Of a DNA stretch of 64,000 bases, positions 24,791 to 34,295 are shown piece after piece (the first letter of the stretch is position 1; each line of letters begins with the position of its first letter). The notes beneath the pieces are model-generated. The model saw only the letters and a list, made by a program, of their open reading frames with translations, ran no database searches and was not told the DNA's origin. A program made the translations under genes and the position numbers. Origin of the DNA: Bacteroidota bacterium (lineage in GTDB: Bacteria; Bacteroidota; Bacteroidia; Cytophagales; Cyclobacteriaceae); assembly GCA_018267215.1 (NCBI GenBank), contig JAFDYX010000028.1, positions 54,607 through 118,606 on the forward strand, given 5' to 3'.

Positions 24791-26953
24791 TTAGCGTAAA
24801 AACAATATTTCGCGGTACTTCACCAGCGGCCAGTCTTCGTTATCCACCAACAGTTCCAGATCATCTACTGCATCGCGGATTACCTCGAAATATTTTTCTT
24901 TTACATCATCGCAATAAGCAATAGCGCGTTTATGTGTATCGGGCATTTTGTTGATCCGCTTGCGCTCGTCAATCATGGCGCGCACATTTTTCTTGATGAT
25001 CTCAATGTATTCTGAAATTTCTTTGATCGTATGGATCACCGCCTGATTGTCCATGCCAAGCCCTTTGAGGCCGTTGGCATTCTCGATGAGTTTGCTTTGG
25101 TAGTTAATGGCAATCGGCACGATGTGGTTCATGGCCAGGTCGCCAATGACGCGGGCCTCGATCTGCACCCGCTTGATGTAACTTTCGAGGCGGATTTCAT
25201 TGCGGGCTTCCACTTCCTTGTGTGTCAGCACGGCATGCTTTTCAAATAAGTCCACCGATTTTTTTGACAGGTAGGCATCCAATGCCCGCGGCATATTTTT
25301 AATGTTGCTCAGCTTGCGCTTGGCTGCTTCTTTCACCCATTCTTCCGAGTAGCCATCGCCTTCAAAGCGTATGTCTTTCGATTCTTTGATATATCTCCTC
25401 AACACGTTTACTACCGCTATTCTTTTCTCTTCGCCCTTCTCGATAGATTGGCTTACTTCCTCATAGAAATGGATCAACTGATCGGCCACTATTAAGTTAA
25501 GCACCGTCATCGGTGTAGCACAGTTGTCGCTGCTGCCCACCGCGCGGAATTCAAATTTGTTTCCGGTAAATGCAAAAGGAGACGTGCGGTTGCGGTCGGT
25601 AGCATCGAGGATGATCTCGGGAATCTGGTCTATGCCCAGCTTCATGTACATATTGTCGCCCTTCTCGATCTTTACGTTTCCTTTTTTCTCCAGTTCATCC
25701 AGCACAGCCGACATCTGTGTGCCGATGAAGGCCGAAACAATGGCGGGCGGTGCTTCGTTAGCGCCTAACCGGAAGTCATTTCCGGGTGTGGCAATGCTGG
25801 CGCGCAATAAATCGGCATGTTCGTGCACTGCCTTGATGGTGGTAATGAAGAAGGTAAGGAACAATAAATTATCTCTGGCCGAACTGGACGGAGCATAGAG
25901 GTTTACACCCGTATCGGTAATCAGCGACCAGTTGTTGTGTTTGCCGCTTCCGTTTACTCCGGCAAAAGGTTTTTCATGAAAGAGTATTTTCAGTTTGTGT
26001 TTTTCGGCCACACGGCTCATAATATCCATCATCAGTTGGTTGTGGTCGTTGGCTACATTTACTTCCTCAAACAACGGGGCTACTTCAAACTGGCTGGGTG
26101 CTACTTCGTTGTGGCGGGTGCGCACAGGGATGCCCAATCTCCAACATTCTATTTCAAACTCGCGCATGAAATTATAGACACGCGAGGGGATGGTGCCAAA
26201 GTAATGATCTTCCAGTTGCTGGCCGCGGGCGGGGGCATGGCCAAAAACAGTGCGGCCAGCCATCACCAGATCGGGGCGTGCGATGTACAGCGCTTCGTCC
26301 ACCGCAAAATATTCTTGCTCGGAACCGAGCGAGGCCGTTACATGCTGTATGTCCTTATCAAAAAGCTGGCAAACTTGTGTGGCGGCTGTGTCCACTGCTT
26401 TCAGCGCTTTCAGCAAAGGCGACTTGGCATCGAGTGTTTCTCCGGTATAAGAAACAAAAACGGTGGGTATGCTCAGGGTGCGTCCATATAAAAACATGGG
26501 CGAGGTAGGATCCCACGCGGTATAGCCGCGTGCTTCAAACGTGCTTCTGATGCCACCGTTAGGAAACGAAGAAGCATCCGGCTCTTGTTGCACCAACTCA
26601 CTTCCTTTAAATTTTTCTATACCTGCTAAAGCATCAAAGAATGAATCGTGTTTTTCGGCCGTGCCACCCGTCAGCGGCTGAAACCAATGTGTAAAGTGTG
26701 TAGCTCCTTTGGCAATAGCCCAGCTTTTAACTGCCGAAGCCACCGCATCGGCCGTGGCTTCATCAATTTTTTCGTGGTTCTTAATGGCATTGCTTACTTT
26801 TTTAAACACGGCCGGGGCAAGGGTGGCGCGCATTTGTTCATTTCCAAAAACATTCTCGCCAAAAAAATGGGAGATGTTAGGCGTAGGCAGTTCTACATGT
26901 ACCTTCGCCCGTTCGTTCAGTCTTTTAAGTGCTTCAAAACGGAGTGTAGCCAT
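24791..26953 (-). CDS. glnN: Type III glutamine synthetase
   Basis: GlnN joins ammonia to glutamate with ATP to form glutamine. The type III enzyme is a large dodecamer typical of Bacteroidota and cyanobacteria. I choose the ATG at 26953 (720 residues, MATLRFEALKRLNER), not the TTG ten codons upstream. The catalytic domain holds family blocks such as ASLGSEQEYFAVDEALY (metal-binding Glu), RHNEVAPSQFEVAPLFEE, VNGSGKHNNWSL (the nucleotide/glutamate site) and NRTSPFAFTGNKFEFRAVGS. The C-terminal 150 residues are the helical extension specific to type III. A strong terminator follows and the gene is monocistronic. Confidence 0.97.
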   Translation of the reverse strand: MATLRFEALKRLNERAKVHVELPTPNISHFFGENVFGNEQMRATLAPAVFKKVSNAIKNHEKIDEATADAVASAVKSWAIAKGATHFTHWFQPLTGGTAEKHDSFFDALAGIEKFKGSELVQQEPDASSFPNGGIRSTFEARGYTAWDPTSPMFLYGRTLSIPTVFVSYTGETLDAKSPLLKALKAVDTAATQVCQLFDKDIQHVTASLGSEQEYFAVDEALYIARPDLVMAGRTVFGHAPARGQQLEDHYFGTIPSRVYNFMREFEIECWRLGIPVRTRHNEVAPSQFEVAPLFEEVNVANDHNQLMMDIMSRVAEKHKLKILFHEKPFAGVNGSGKHNNWSLITDTGVNLYAPSSSARDNLLFLTFFITTIKAVHEHADLLRASIATPGNDFRLGANEAPPAIVSAFIGTQMSAVLDELEKKGNVKIEKGDNMYMKLGIDQIPEIILDATDRNRTSPFAFTGNKFEFRAVGSSDNCATPMTVLNLIVADQLIHFYEEVSQSIEKGEEKRIAVVNVLRRYIKESKDIRFEGDGYSEEWVKEAAKRKLSNIKNMPRALDAYLSKKSVDLFEKHAVLTHKEVEARNEIRLESYIKRVQIEARVIGDLAMNHIVPIAINYQSKLIENANGLKGLGMDNQAVIHTIKEISEYIEIIKKNVRAMIDERKRINKMPDTHKRAIAYCDDVKEKYFEVIRDAVDDLELLVDNEDWPLVKYREILFLR

Positions 26954-27137
26954 AGGTGGTAGTGGTTTATTTTTCGGGCGCAAAGTAATTTTATTTTTTA
27001 TATATGGGTGTTTTTTAAACCAAAAATTTTAAATTTTTATATTTTTTTAATTTTTATGGGTAAAAAACAACCGTTAGCATTAAAAAATATAATATTTCAA
27101 TCGAATTCGGTATTTATCAGAACTTAACCTGCTATCC

Positions 27138-28067
27138 ATGACAAAAACAGCCATTATTGATATGGGCACCAACACTTTTCACCTATTGGTGGCCGCCTGG
27201 AACTCCTCACACTACACCATCCTCTGGCAAGAACAATTGCCCACCCGTCTTGGCGCTGGCAGCAGTAACGACAACAAAATATCAAGCGAAGCTGTGGATC
27301 GTGCTTTAGAGGCGCTCACTTATTTTAAAAATAAAGCCGAAGAATTAGGTGCCGGTAAAATTCTGGCCATCGGCACCAGTGCCTTGCGCCAAGCACACAA
27401 TGCAAAATCTGTCGTAGAGCAGATAGAGAAAACCACATCCATCCGGGCACAGGTTATTTCGGGAATGCAAGAAGCATCTCTTATTTATGAAGGCGTAAAT
27501 TTAGCATTGCAGTTGGGTACTGAGAAAGCTTTGATGGTTGACATCGGAGGAGGGAGTGTAGAATTTATCATCGGCAACGGGCAAGAAATTTTCTGGAAAG
27601 AAAGTTTTGAGATCGGGGGCTTGCGCTTGGTAGAGCAATTTCAGTTGCACGATCCTATTCTGGCCACAGAAATAGAATCGCTCTCTCATTATTTTGAAAA
27701 ACAACTACAGCCTTTGTTTGCACAAATAGAAATCCATCGCCCCGCGCTGCTGGCCGGCTCGGCCGGGAGTTTTGATACCCTGAGCGACATCTATTGTGCG
27801 CAGCAAGGTCTCGATTTGCCACGCACACCGGAAAAACCTTTTGACATCGCCTCGCTCCCTCCTATTTACACCGAACTGATTTCTAAAAACAGGCGCGAGC
27901 GTTTGAACATACCGGGCATGATCGAGTTGCGGGTAGATATGATGGTGCCTGCCTGTTGCCTGATTAAATTTATTGTAGAGAAATTTCAGTTGAAGAAAAT
28001 CAGGGTTTCTTCTTTTTCGTTAAAAGAAGGTGTACTGGCTTCGCTTATGAAAGGAAAAATATCTTAA
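27138..28067 (+). CDS. Exopolyphosphatase / guanosine pentaphosphatase family protein
   Basis: A 309-residue Ppx/GppA family phosphohydrolase with the actin-like ATPase fold. The phosphate-binding loops are DMGTNTFHLLVA at residues 6-17 and the DIGGGSVEFIIG motif near residues 136-147; the second supplies the catalytic metal-binding residues. The expected substrates are inorganic polyphosphate or pppGpp. It is shorter than Escherichia coli Ppx (513 aa) because it lacks the C-terminal HD-like domains, which is the normal form in this phylum. The 180 bp upstream is very AT-rich without a clear box. It is followed 19 bp later by a DUF423 gene, probably in one transcript. Confidence 0.88.
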   Translation: MTKTAIIDMGTNTFHLLVAAWNSSHYTILWQEQLPTRLGAGSSNDNKISSEAVDRALEALTYFKNKAEELGAGKILAIGTSALRQAHNAKSVVEQIEKTTSIRAQVISGMQEASLIYEGVNLALQLGTEKALMVDIGGGSVEFIIGNGQEIFWKESFEIGGLRLVEQFQLHDPILATEIESLSHYFEKQLQPLFAQIEIHRPALLAGSAGSFDTLSDIYCAQQGLDLPRTPEKPFDIASLPPIYTELISKNRRERLNIPGMIELRVDMMVPACCLIKFIVEKFQLKKIRVSSFSLKEGVLASLMKGKIS

Positions 28068-28086
28068 TTGCCCCATCCTTATTTCT

Positions 28087-28470
28087 ATGCTAATGAAAAA
28101 ACAATCTATACTAATCGCGGGTGCGCTACTGGGTGGCTTGGCCGTGGGCTTAGGTGCCTTTGGCGCGCATGCGCTCAAAAATTTATTGTTAGAAAACGGC
28201 CGCACCGACACCTACGAACTGGCCGTGCGCTATCATTTTTATCATGCGCTGGCTCTTTTGCTGATCGGCACGTTGGCGCAAGAAAACAACAAGCGGTTTT
28301 CTTATGCCTCACTTTTTATTTTAACGGGTGTAGTCTTGTTCTCGGGCAGCCTTTATCTTTTTGCCCTGACCAACATCACTACCTTTGCCATGGTAACGCC
28401 CATCGGTGGCCTGCTGCTGCTTGGCGGATGGATTACTTTTGCCATAGCTTTGGCTCGTAAAATTCAATGA
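28087..28470 (+). CDS. DUF423 (YgdD-type) membrane protein
   Basis: A 127-residue inner-membrane protein with four helices. The DUF423 signature GLAVGLGAFGAHALKN at residues 18-33 and a C-terminal TPIGGLLLLGGWITFAIA are clear. The biochemical function is unknown; YgdD in E. coli is a conserved inner-membrane protein. It lies between ppx/gppA and the GH53 gene, whose start overlaps its stop by 4 bp (ATGA). The start chosen is the ATG at 28087, with a second in-frame Met two codons later. Confidence 0.88.
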   Translation: MLMKKQSILIAGALLGGLAVGLGAFGAHALKNLLLENGRTDTYELAVRYHFYHALALLLIGTLAQENNKRFSYASLFILTGVVLFSGSLYLFALTNITTFAMVTPIGGLLLLGGWITFAIALARKIQ

Positions 28471-29528
28471 TCAAAAATGAATCTATGATCCGCTTACTAT
28501 TTTGTTACATCTTTTTTTATCTGATCATTAGTTTAGGCGCTTGCACCAAATCCAACACCCCCGTTGTTTCTCCCATACCCGTAATTTATTTTGCCAAAGG
28601 CGCTGATGTCAGCTGGGTAACCGAAATGGAAGATGCCGGTGTTAAGTTTTATAACAGCGCGGGCGTTCAGCAAGAGTGTATGTCTATCCTAAAGGACAAA
28701 GGCATCAATTCAGTTCGTTTGCGGGCATGGGTAAATCCATCTGCGGGTTGGAACAATACAAAAGACGTAGTAAAAAAAGCACTTCGCGCCCAGACACTCG
28801 GCCTGAAGATCATGATTGATTTTCATTACAGCGACACCTGGGCCGACCCATCTCATCAAACCAAGCCGGTGGCCTGGTCATCGCTGACAACCGGTCAACT
28901 GATAAGCACGCTCTCTGCCTACACCACCGGTGTGATGGACACGCTCAAGTTAAATGGCATCCTCCCCGACTGGGTGCAAATAGGCAACGAAACCAATGAT
29001 GGCATGCTGTGGGAAAACGGCCGTGCCTCTACCTCGATGGCCAACTTTGCATCTCTGATTAAAAGCGGCTATCAGGCTGTTAAATCTGTCAGCCCCACCA
29101 CGCTGGTCATCGTCCACCTGTCTAATGGCTACGACAATAATTTATTCCGCTGGATGTTTGATGGACTGAAGTCTAACGGAGCTACCTGGGATATTATTGG
29201 TATGTCGCTCTACCCCAGTTATGCACCACAGGGCGTGAGTGGCTGGGTCAGTGTTAACCAAGCCTGCCTCGACAACATGAGCGACATGGTTTCGCGCTAC
29301 AACACGCCCGTGATGGTTGTTGAAGTAGGCATGCCTTACAACCAACCTGATATGGCCAACCAATTTTTGGCAGATATTATTTCTAAAACAAAGTCAGTAG
29401 CCAACCATCAGGGGCTTGGAGTTTTTTACTGGGAGCCGGAGTGTTACAACAACTGGAACAGCTACACGTTGGGTGCGTTTGACAATACAGGCAAGCCCAC
29501 CACTGCTTTAGATGCCTTTATGAATTAA
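28467..29528 (+). CDS. GH53 arabinogalactan endo-beta-1,4-galactanase, lipoprotein
   Basis: A 353-residue family GH53 enzyme that cuts beta-1,4-galactan side chains of pectin. The N-terminus is a lipoprotein signal ending ISLGAC (Cys26), so it should be membrane-anchored. Family blocks are GADVSWVTEMEDAG, INSVRLRAWVNP, the acid/base Glu in WVQIGNETNDG and the nucleophile Glu in MVVEVGMPYNQ. The C-terminal YWEPECYNNW is also typical. It overlaps the DUF423 gene by 4 bp and converges tail to tail with the GH13 gene, so it belongs to a different transcript from the alpha-glucan genes even though it sits beside them. Confidence 0.92.
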   Translation: MIKNESMIRLLFCYIFFYLIISLGACTKSNTPVVSPIPVIYFAKGADVSWVTEMEDAGVKFYNSAGVQQECMSILKDKGINSVRLRAWVNPSAGWNNTKDVVKKALRAQTLGLKIMIDFHYSDTWADPSHQTKPVAWSSLTTGQLISTLSAYTTGVMDTLKLNGILPDWVQIGNETNDGMLWENGRASTSMANFASLIKSGYQAVKSVSPTTLVIVHLSNGYDNNLFRWMFDGLKSNGATWDIIGMSLYPSYAPQGVSGWVSVNQACLDNMSDMVSRYNTPVMVVEVGMPYNQPDMANQFLADIISKTKSVANHQGLGVFYWEPECYNNWNSYTLGAFDNTGKPTTALDAFMN

Positions 29529-29532
29529 CCGG

Positions 29533-31389
29533 CTACTTCAATTCTAAAATTATAGCCGCCATAGCGGGCAGCATAATTTCTTTCATGTTTTGTGTTGTCT
29601 CCCCGGTCAGCACGTTCTGTGCGCTGGTCTTCCCTTTCATACATTCGCTGAAGCGGGCAGTGTTGACTTTCATGTCATGGTCGTTGCCGTTCATCAGTAC
29701 CATCACGGTTTCACTTTCTTTTGTTCGGAAATAAACATACACGTTGTCTTCGGGTATGAAGTGAGTGAGTTTGCCCTGATGGATTACGGTTTTTGTTTTG
29801 CGCCACTGTAGCAGCTTGCTCATAAAATCATACGCTTCGTTTTGTTCCTTCGAGCGGCCTGTTCTTACAAACTGATTTACTTTGTCTTCCGCCCAGCCGC
29901 CCGGCACATCCATGCGCACGGTAGGGTGAATGGAGTAGTTGCCATCCATCAGCAGTTCGGTGCCATAGTAAAGTTGTGGTATGCCGCGTGTGGTAAGTAA
30001 AAAAACCAAGCCCATCTTAAATTTATTCATGTCGCGTCCCATGTTGTGAAAGTAACGGCTCATGTCGTGGTTATCAAGAAACGTAACATTGTTGTTGGCA
30101 TCAGGGTAAATAAAATCGTGACTGAGCGTAGTGTATAATCTGGCCAGGCCGCCATCCCACGATCCTTTTTCATTCAAGCCTGCATTGATTGCGTTGGTAA
30201 GCGGAAAGTCTATCACCGATGGCAAGTGCGACTGGTATCCATCGCGATTCGCTGCGCCTTGCTGCCAATAGCCCACCATGGGTTTTGAGTTGACCAGCAC
30301 CTCGCCTACGATATTGAACTGAGGATATTCCGCCAGCACCTCTTGCGCCCAGCGTGCCATAAAATCGCGGTCGGGGTAAGGGTACGTGTCCATCCGTATG
30401 CCGTCTATGCCGGCATATTCAATCCACCACAAGGTGTTTTGAATTAAGAAGTTTGCAAACAGCGGATTGTTTTGGTTGATGTCGGGCATGGTGTAATCAA
30501 ACCAGCCGTTAGTCATTTTGTTTAAATCTTCTTTCGATTGATAAGGATCGGAAACCACTTCGCTGCGGTAGTTGGAGCGGGTAAATTCCGGAAACTGATG
30601 TACCCAGTTTTTTTCGGGCAAGTCGAGCATCAGCCAGTTAAAGTTGCCCATGTGGTTGATCACCATATCCTGCACCATCTTGATGCCGCGCGCATGGCAT
30701 TTTTCTATCAGCGCCACATACTCTTCGTTAGAACCAAACCGGGCATCTACTTTATAAAAGTCGGTGATGGCATAGCCGTGATAGCTCTCGCGCTTCTGGT
30801 TGTTTTCTAAAATAGGATTGAGCCATAAAGTTGTTACGCCCAAGTCGGCAATAAAATCAAGATGGTCGGCAATGCCTTTCAGGTCGCCTCCATGTCGGCC
30901 AAAGGGCTGATCGCGGTGCACACCTTGGTAAAATCCAGGCAACGAATCATTTTTTACATCGCCATTGGCAAACCGGTCGGGCATGATCAGGTACAGCACA
31001 TCGCTGGCATTAAATCCCTGAATGCGGTTTTTGGCTGTTGCCTTATTTTTCAGTTCATACAAAACAGAAAAATTTTTTTTGCCCGACTTAAACTGAATGG
31101 GCACACTACCCGCTTTCGCCTGCTCTCCGATTTGCAGCGTCAGAAAAAGATAGTGCGGGTTTTCTACTTTTATTTTTTCTTTAATGGAAACGCCCGCGTA
31201 GGTCAGCGAGGCATCGTAGTCGCCAATGTTGGTATCCTTGTTGTAAAAAAGAATCTGCAACTCTTTGTTCTTCATGCCCACCCACCAAAAGGCAGGCTCG
31301 ATACGATCAAACACAGGTTTGCTTTTCTTTTGCGCTTCGCCCGCAAAGGGCAAAGCAAAAAGAAGAATCCATACTATTCTTTTAGCCAT
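29533..31389 (-). CDS. GH13 alpha-amylase family enzyme, cyclomaltodextrinase/neopullulanase type
   Basis: A 618-residue exported GH13 enzyme. It has a signal peptide (residues 1-20, ending FAGEAQ), an N-terminal beta-sandwich domain (about 21-120) as in cyclomaltodextrinases, the TIM barrel (about 130-530) and a C-terminal beta domain. The four catalytic regions are visible: VQDMVINH, DGIRMDTYPYPD with the Asp nucleophile, FNIVGEVLV with the acid/base Glu, and TFLDNHDMSR. It probably cuts maltodextrins or cyclic dextrins in the periplasm, as SusA does in Bacteroides. It follows the secreted amylase gene by 9 bp and is likely cotranscribed with it. Confidence 0.92.
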   Translation of the reverse strand: MAKRIVWILLFALPFAGEAQKKSKPVFDRIEPAFWWVGMKNKELQILFYNKDTNIGDYDASLTYAGVSIKEKIKVENPHYLFLTLQIGEQAKAGSVPIQFKSGKKNFSVLYELKNKATAKNRIQGFNASDVLYLIMPDRFANGDVKNDSLPGFYQGVHRDQPFGRHGGDLKGIADHLDFIADLGVTTLWLNPILENNQKRESYHGYAITDFYKVDARFGSNEEYVALIEKCHARGIKMVQDMVINHMGNFNWLMLDLPEKNWVHQFPEFTRSNYRSEVVSDPYQSKEDLNKMTNGWFDYTMPDINQNNPLFANFLIQNTLWWIEYAGIDGIRMDTYPYPDRDFMARWAQEVLAEYPQFNIVGEVLVNSKPMVGYWQQGAANRDGYQSHLPSVIDFPLTNAINAGLNEKGSWDGGLARLYTTLSHDFIYPDANNNVTFLDNHDMSRYFHNMGRDMNKFKMGLVFLLTTRGIPQLYYGTELLMDGNYSIHPTVRMDVPGGWAEDKVNQFVRTGRSKEQNEAYDFMSKLLQWRKTKTVIHQGKLTHFIPEDNVYVYFRTKESETVMVLMNGNDHDMKVNTARFSECMKGKTSAQNVLTGETTQNMKEIMLPAMAAIILELK

Positions 31390-31398
31390 TTTTAATTT

Positions 31399-34242
31399 TT
31401 AATACTTGATCATTTTTTTTCTCACCATGCCCGCATCGGTTTTAATCTCTACCAGATACAAACCGGATGTGAGGGTGCTGACATCCCAAGATGTTTCATC
31501 TATCTGGTGCAGATTTAGCGCTTGGCCTGTAAGGGTTCGCACTTGTAGCGACAGGACGGAGCCGGCCGTGCTGATATGTATCCGGTCGTGGGTTGGGTTG
31601 GGAAATAGTGTCAACTCAACATCTGCTTTGTTCTCGACAGCGGTAACGACAGCGATTGATTTAATCTTTATGTCGGTGTACAGTTTGTAACTGCCGGGGC
31701 GCATCTGTACGGTAACAGGCGAAGCAGTTACACTCACCGGTTTGCCCCCGTTATAATAATCGTACCACGTGCCGGTGTGCGGAAAATTGACAGCCGCATT
31801 TTGATAGCTGACATCCATATTGGCCACGACCACGGCATTCATCTGGCTTGAATCAACCGGAGCTGAGGTGTAAGGAGAATTTTTTATCACGATCTGCTGC
31901 ACCAGCCCCGAGGTATTGAATTGCGCTGCGCCCGTAGTAGTAAAGAGATTATAATTTTTACGCAGCCGCAGCAAATCCTGAGTGTGCCTCCAGAGCGATA
32001 GCCGGTTGGGGTTTTGCAGATAGCTCCACAATACAGGTTTGGGATCCAGCCGGCAATTTCCCGAATTATCCACCGTGCCGTTCACACATTCATTGATACT
32101 TTGGTCGTAGCCCATCTCGCCAAACTCCCACAACATTTTGGGGCCGGGGATTGTATAGAAAACCAACGAGGCCGCCTTCATGCGCACCAGCGCGGTGTCT
32201 AAAGTCTTGGCAGAATAATTTCCGTACGCATTTGCAAACTGTTCATTGTTATACATCAGCCGCTCTTCGTCATGGCTTTCCATATACCCCACCGCCCGTG
32301 GGGCTGTCCATCCTTTGTTGCCGTAATACATACCGCTGATGTCGCTTCCGCTGGCGAAGCCCATTGTGTTTTGGTTGTAGGCATAATTAAAATTTTCCCA
32401 CAACATCATGCCCTGGTTTTGGTTAACCTGATAGTTGGCCAGCACGGTTTCTTCTGAGTTGGCAGCAAAATGTTCGAGAATAATATAGGCGTCCGGATAT
32501 TTTGACCACAGTACCTGAGCCATCCGCTGCAAGTTGTTCACCCGCGACTGATCGTACTGCCCCCACAAGCCTACGTTACTTCCGCTGTTAAATTGGGTAA
32601 ACCCTTTCGACAGATCATACCGGTAACCATCCACTTTAAATTCGTGCATCCAGTAGTAGTTGATCGTATCTAAATATTTTCGGGTGTAGGGGCTGTCGTG
32701 GTTAAGGTCGTTAAACACACTGTACGGGTGAGGCGCCACTACATTAAACCATTTGTTGGACGACTTAGGTTTGCCATTGACAAAATCATAATCCAACATG
32801 GCGTACGAATTAGGAATGTCCTGATGGTTCATCACCAAATCCATAATGACGGCTATGCCGTTGGCGTGGCACTTGTCAACAAATTCTTTCAGCTTGTTTT
32901 TAGTGCCGTAATATTTTTGCACGGCAAACATGGAAGTAGGATTGTACCCCCAGCCGATAGCCCCGTTAAACTCCGCCACCGGCATTAGTTCCACGGCATT
33001 GATGCCCAACCTTTTGAAATAGGAAATGGTGTCTATCAGATTTTGAAAGTTTCGGTTGTTGCTGTCAAAAAAATCGCGGATCAGCAACTCATAGATCACT
33101 AATTTTTCTTTGGCCGGCTTTACATAGTTAGTAGTCTGCCAGGCATAAGGTGTCTGCCCTGTTTGCAAAACAGAGAAATGATTGAAATACCACTGCGAGC
33201 TCATGGCGCTGGCGGGCACGGTTTTCAGGTTAGGGTAGGTGGTGGCAGGAATTACATTATCGCCTTGTTCCAGAATTTTATCGGTGTAGGGATCTGCAAT
33301 GCGCAAGGTATCATTCACTAAGTATTGAAAGGCATACTCTGTTCCCGCAGTAAGCCCATCTATCTCCACCCAAAAATGTTCGCCATCGCGGTTCATTAAA
33401 TATTTTGGATCTACATTCCAACTGGTGAAATCGCCAAAGGCATACACCGAAGTTTTGTTGGGCGCCCAAAAGCACAACGTTACTTTGGTCTGGTCGCTTG
33501 CATGATAGTTGATGCCATCAATGATGCCGGCCGGCCGTGGGGCAGATGGGCTGGCTTGAGAAAATAAATAACTGAATGAAAGGGTGTCTATGTTGGTGCC
33601 CGAAGTGATGACTAAGTTGCAGAGATAATAGTTCAGCGTATCGCTGGCCGTCAGGTTCAACTGATAGTTAGTAACAGAAGGAGTGCTGTTAAACAATTTG
33701 TTATTGATGTATAAATTAAATTGCGCGGAAGCGGAAGCCGATGCTTGCACCGATACCGTGCTGCCGTTAGTTACAAACAACGGATTGGTAACAGGCGAAA
33801 TCAAAGTAGTTTGAAAATTGCTGCCGATCAGAAAATTAACCACATAGTCTGTTGTCTGCCCGTTAGGCCAGTCCACACCTTTCAGCAAAATACCCATTTG
33901 GGTTTGGGCACTGATATCGGACGTAAAAAAATTGGCCGGAGTGAAACTGATGGTAAACAATGTTTTGCCGCCCGGTGTTGACTTGGTGCATTGTGCCGGG
34001 GCAGCCGCAGCCGTAGCCGGAGTAATATTGTACTTGGCATTGATGGATGTGTTGGGTATCCACACCCACACATAAGCTGCTGATAAACTTGCCAGCGCTG
34101 TGCCGGTTACATCATAGGTAACCGTTATCGGGTCGTTGTAGTGAAACAAAGCCGGGGTGATGGTGGGATTGAGACTTACCTTCTGCGCCCAGCCAAAGGT
34201 AGTGGCTGCCGTAATAAGGAAAAGGAGTAAATATTTTTTCAT
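31399..34242 (-). CDS. Secreted GH13 alpha-amylase with type IX sorting domain
   Basis: A 947-residue extracellular amylase. Order: signal peptide (1-19, ending FGWAQ), beta-sandwich modules to about residue 235, a CBM48-like module (FWAPNKTSVYAFGDFTSWN near 255-335), the GH13 barrel (about 370-720), a C-terminal beta domain, and a type IX secretion C-terminal domain (last 80 residues, ELTLFPNPTHDRIHI ... SGLYLVEIKT ... RKKMIKY). Catalytic residues are the Asp in DGYRYDLSKGF, the Glu in YIILEHF and the Asp in MESHDEER. The T9SS domain means export through SprA and attachment or release at the surface. It probably plays the part that the lipoprotein SusG plays in Bacteroides. Confidence 0.93.
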   Translation of the reverse strand: MKKYLLLFLITAATTFGWAQKVSLNPTITPALFHYNDPITVTYDVTGTALASLSAAYVWVWIPNTSINAKYNITPATAAAAPAQCTKSTPGGKTLFTISFTPANFFTSDISAQTQMGILLKGVDWPNGQTTDYVVNFLIGSNFQTTLISPVTNPLFVTNGSTVSVQASASASAQFNLYINNKLFNSTPSVTNYQLNLTASDTLNYYLCNLVITSGTNIDTLSFSYLFSQASPSAPRPAGIIDGINYHASDQTKVTLCFWAPNKTSVYAFGDFTSWNVDPKYLMNRDGEHFWVEIDGLTAGTEYAFQYLVNDTLRIADPYTDKILEQGDNVIPATTYPNLKTVPASAMSSQWYFNHFSVLQTGQTPYAWQTTNYVKPAKEKLVIYELLIRDFFDSNNRNFQNLIDTISYFKRLGINAVELMPVAEFNGAIGWGYNPTSMFAVQKYYGTKNKLKEFVDKCHANGIAVIMDLVMNHQDIPNSYAMLDYDFVNGKPKSSNKWFNVVAPHPYSVFNDLNHDSPYTRKYLDTINYYWMHEFKVDGYRYDLSKGFTQFNSGSNVGLWGQYDQSRVNNLQRMAQVLWSKYPDAYIILEHFAANSEETVLANYQVNQNQGMMLWENFNYAYNQNTMGFASGSDISGMYYGNKGWTAPRAVGYMESHDEERLMYNNEQFANAYGNYSAKTLDTALVRMKAASLVFYTIPGPKMLWEFGEMGYDQSINECVNGTVDNSGNCRLDPKPVLWSYLQNPNRLSLWRHTQDLLRLRKNYNLFTTTGAAQFNTSGLVQQIVIKNSPYTSAPVDSSQMNAVVVANMDVSYQNAAVNFPHTGTWYDYYNGGKPVSVTASPVTVQMRPGSYKLYTDIKIKSIAVVTAVENKADVELTLFPNPTHDRIHISTAGSVLSLQVRTLTGQALNLHQIDETSWDVSTLTSGLYLVEIKTDAGMVRKKMIKY

Positions 34243-34295
34243 GCCGCACGGTTAAACATCATTCTAACTAAAAAAAGGGTTAGATGTGCAAAATC

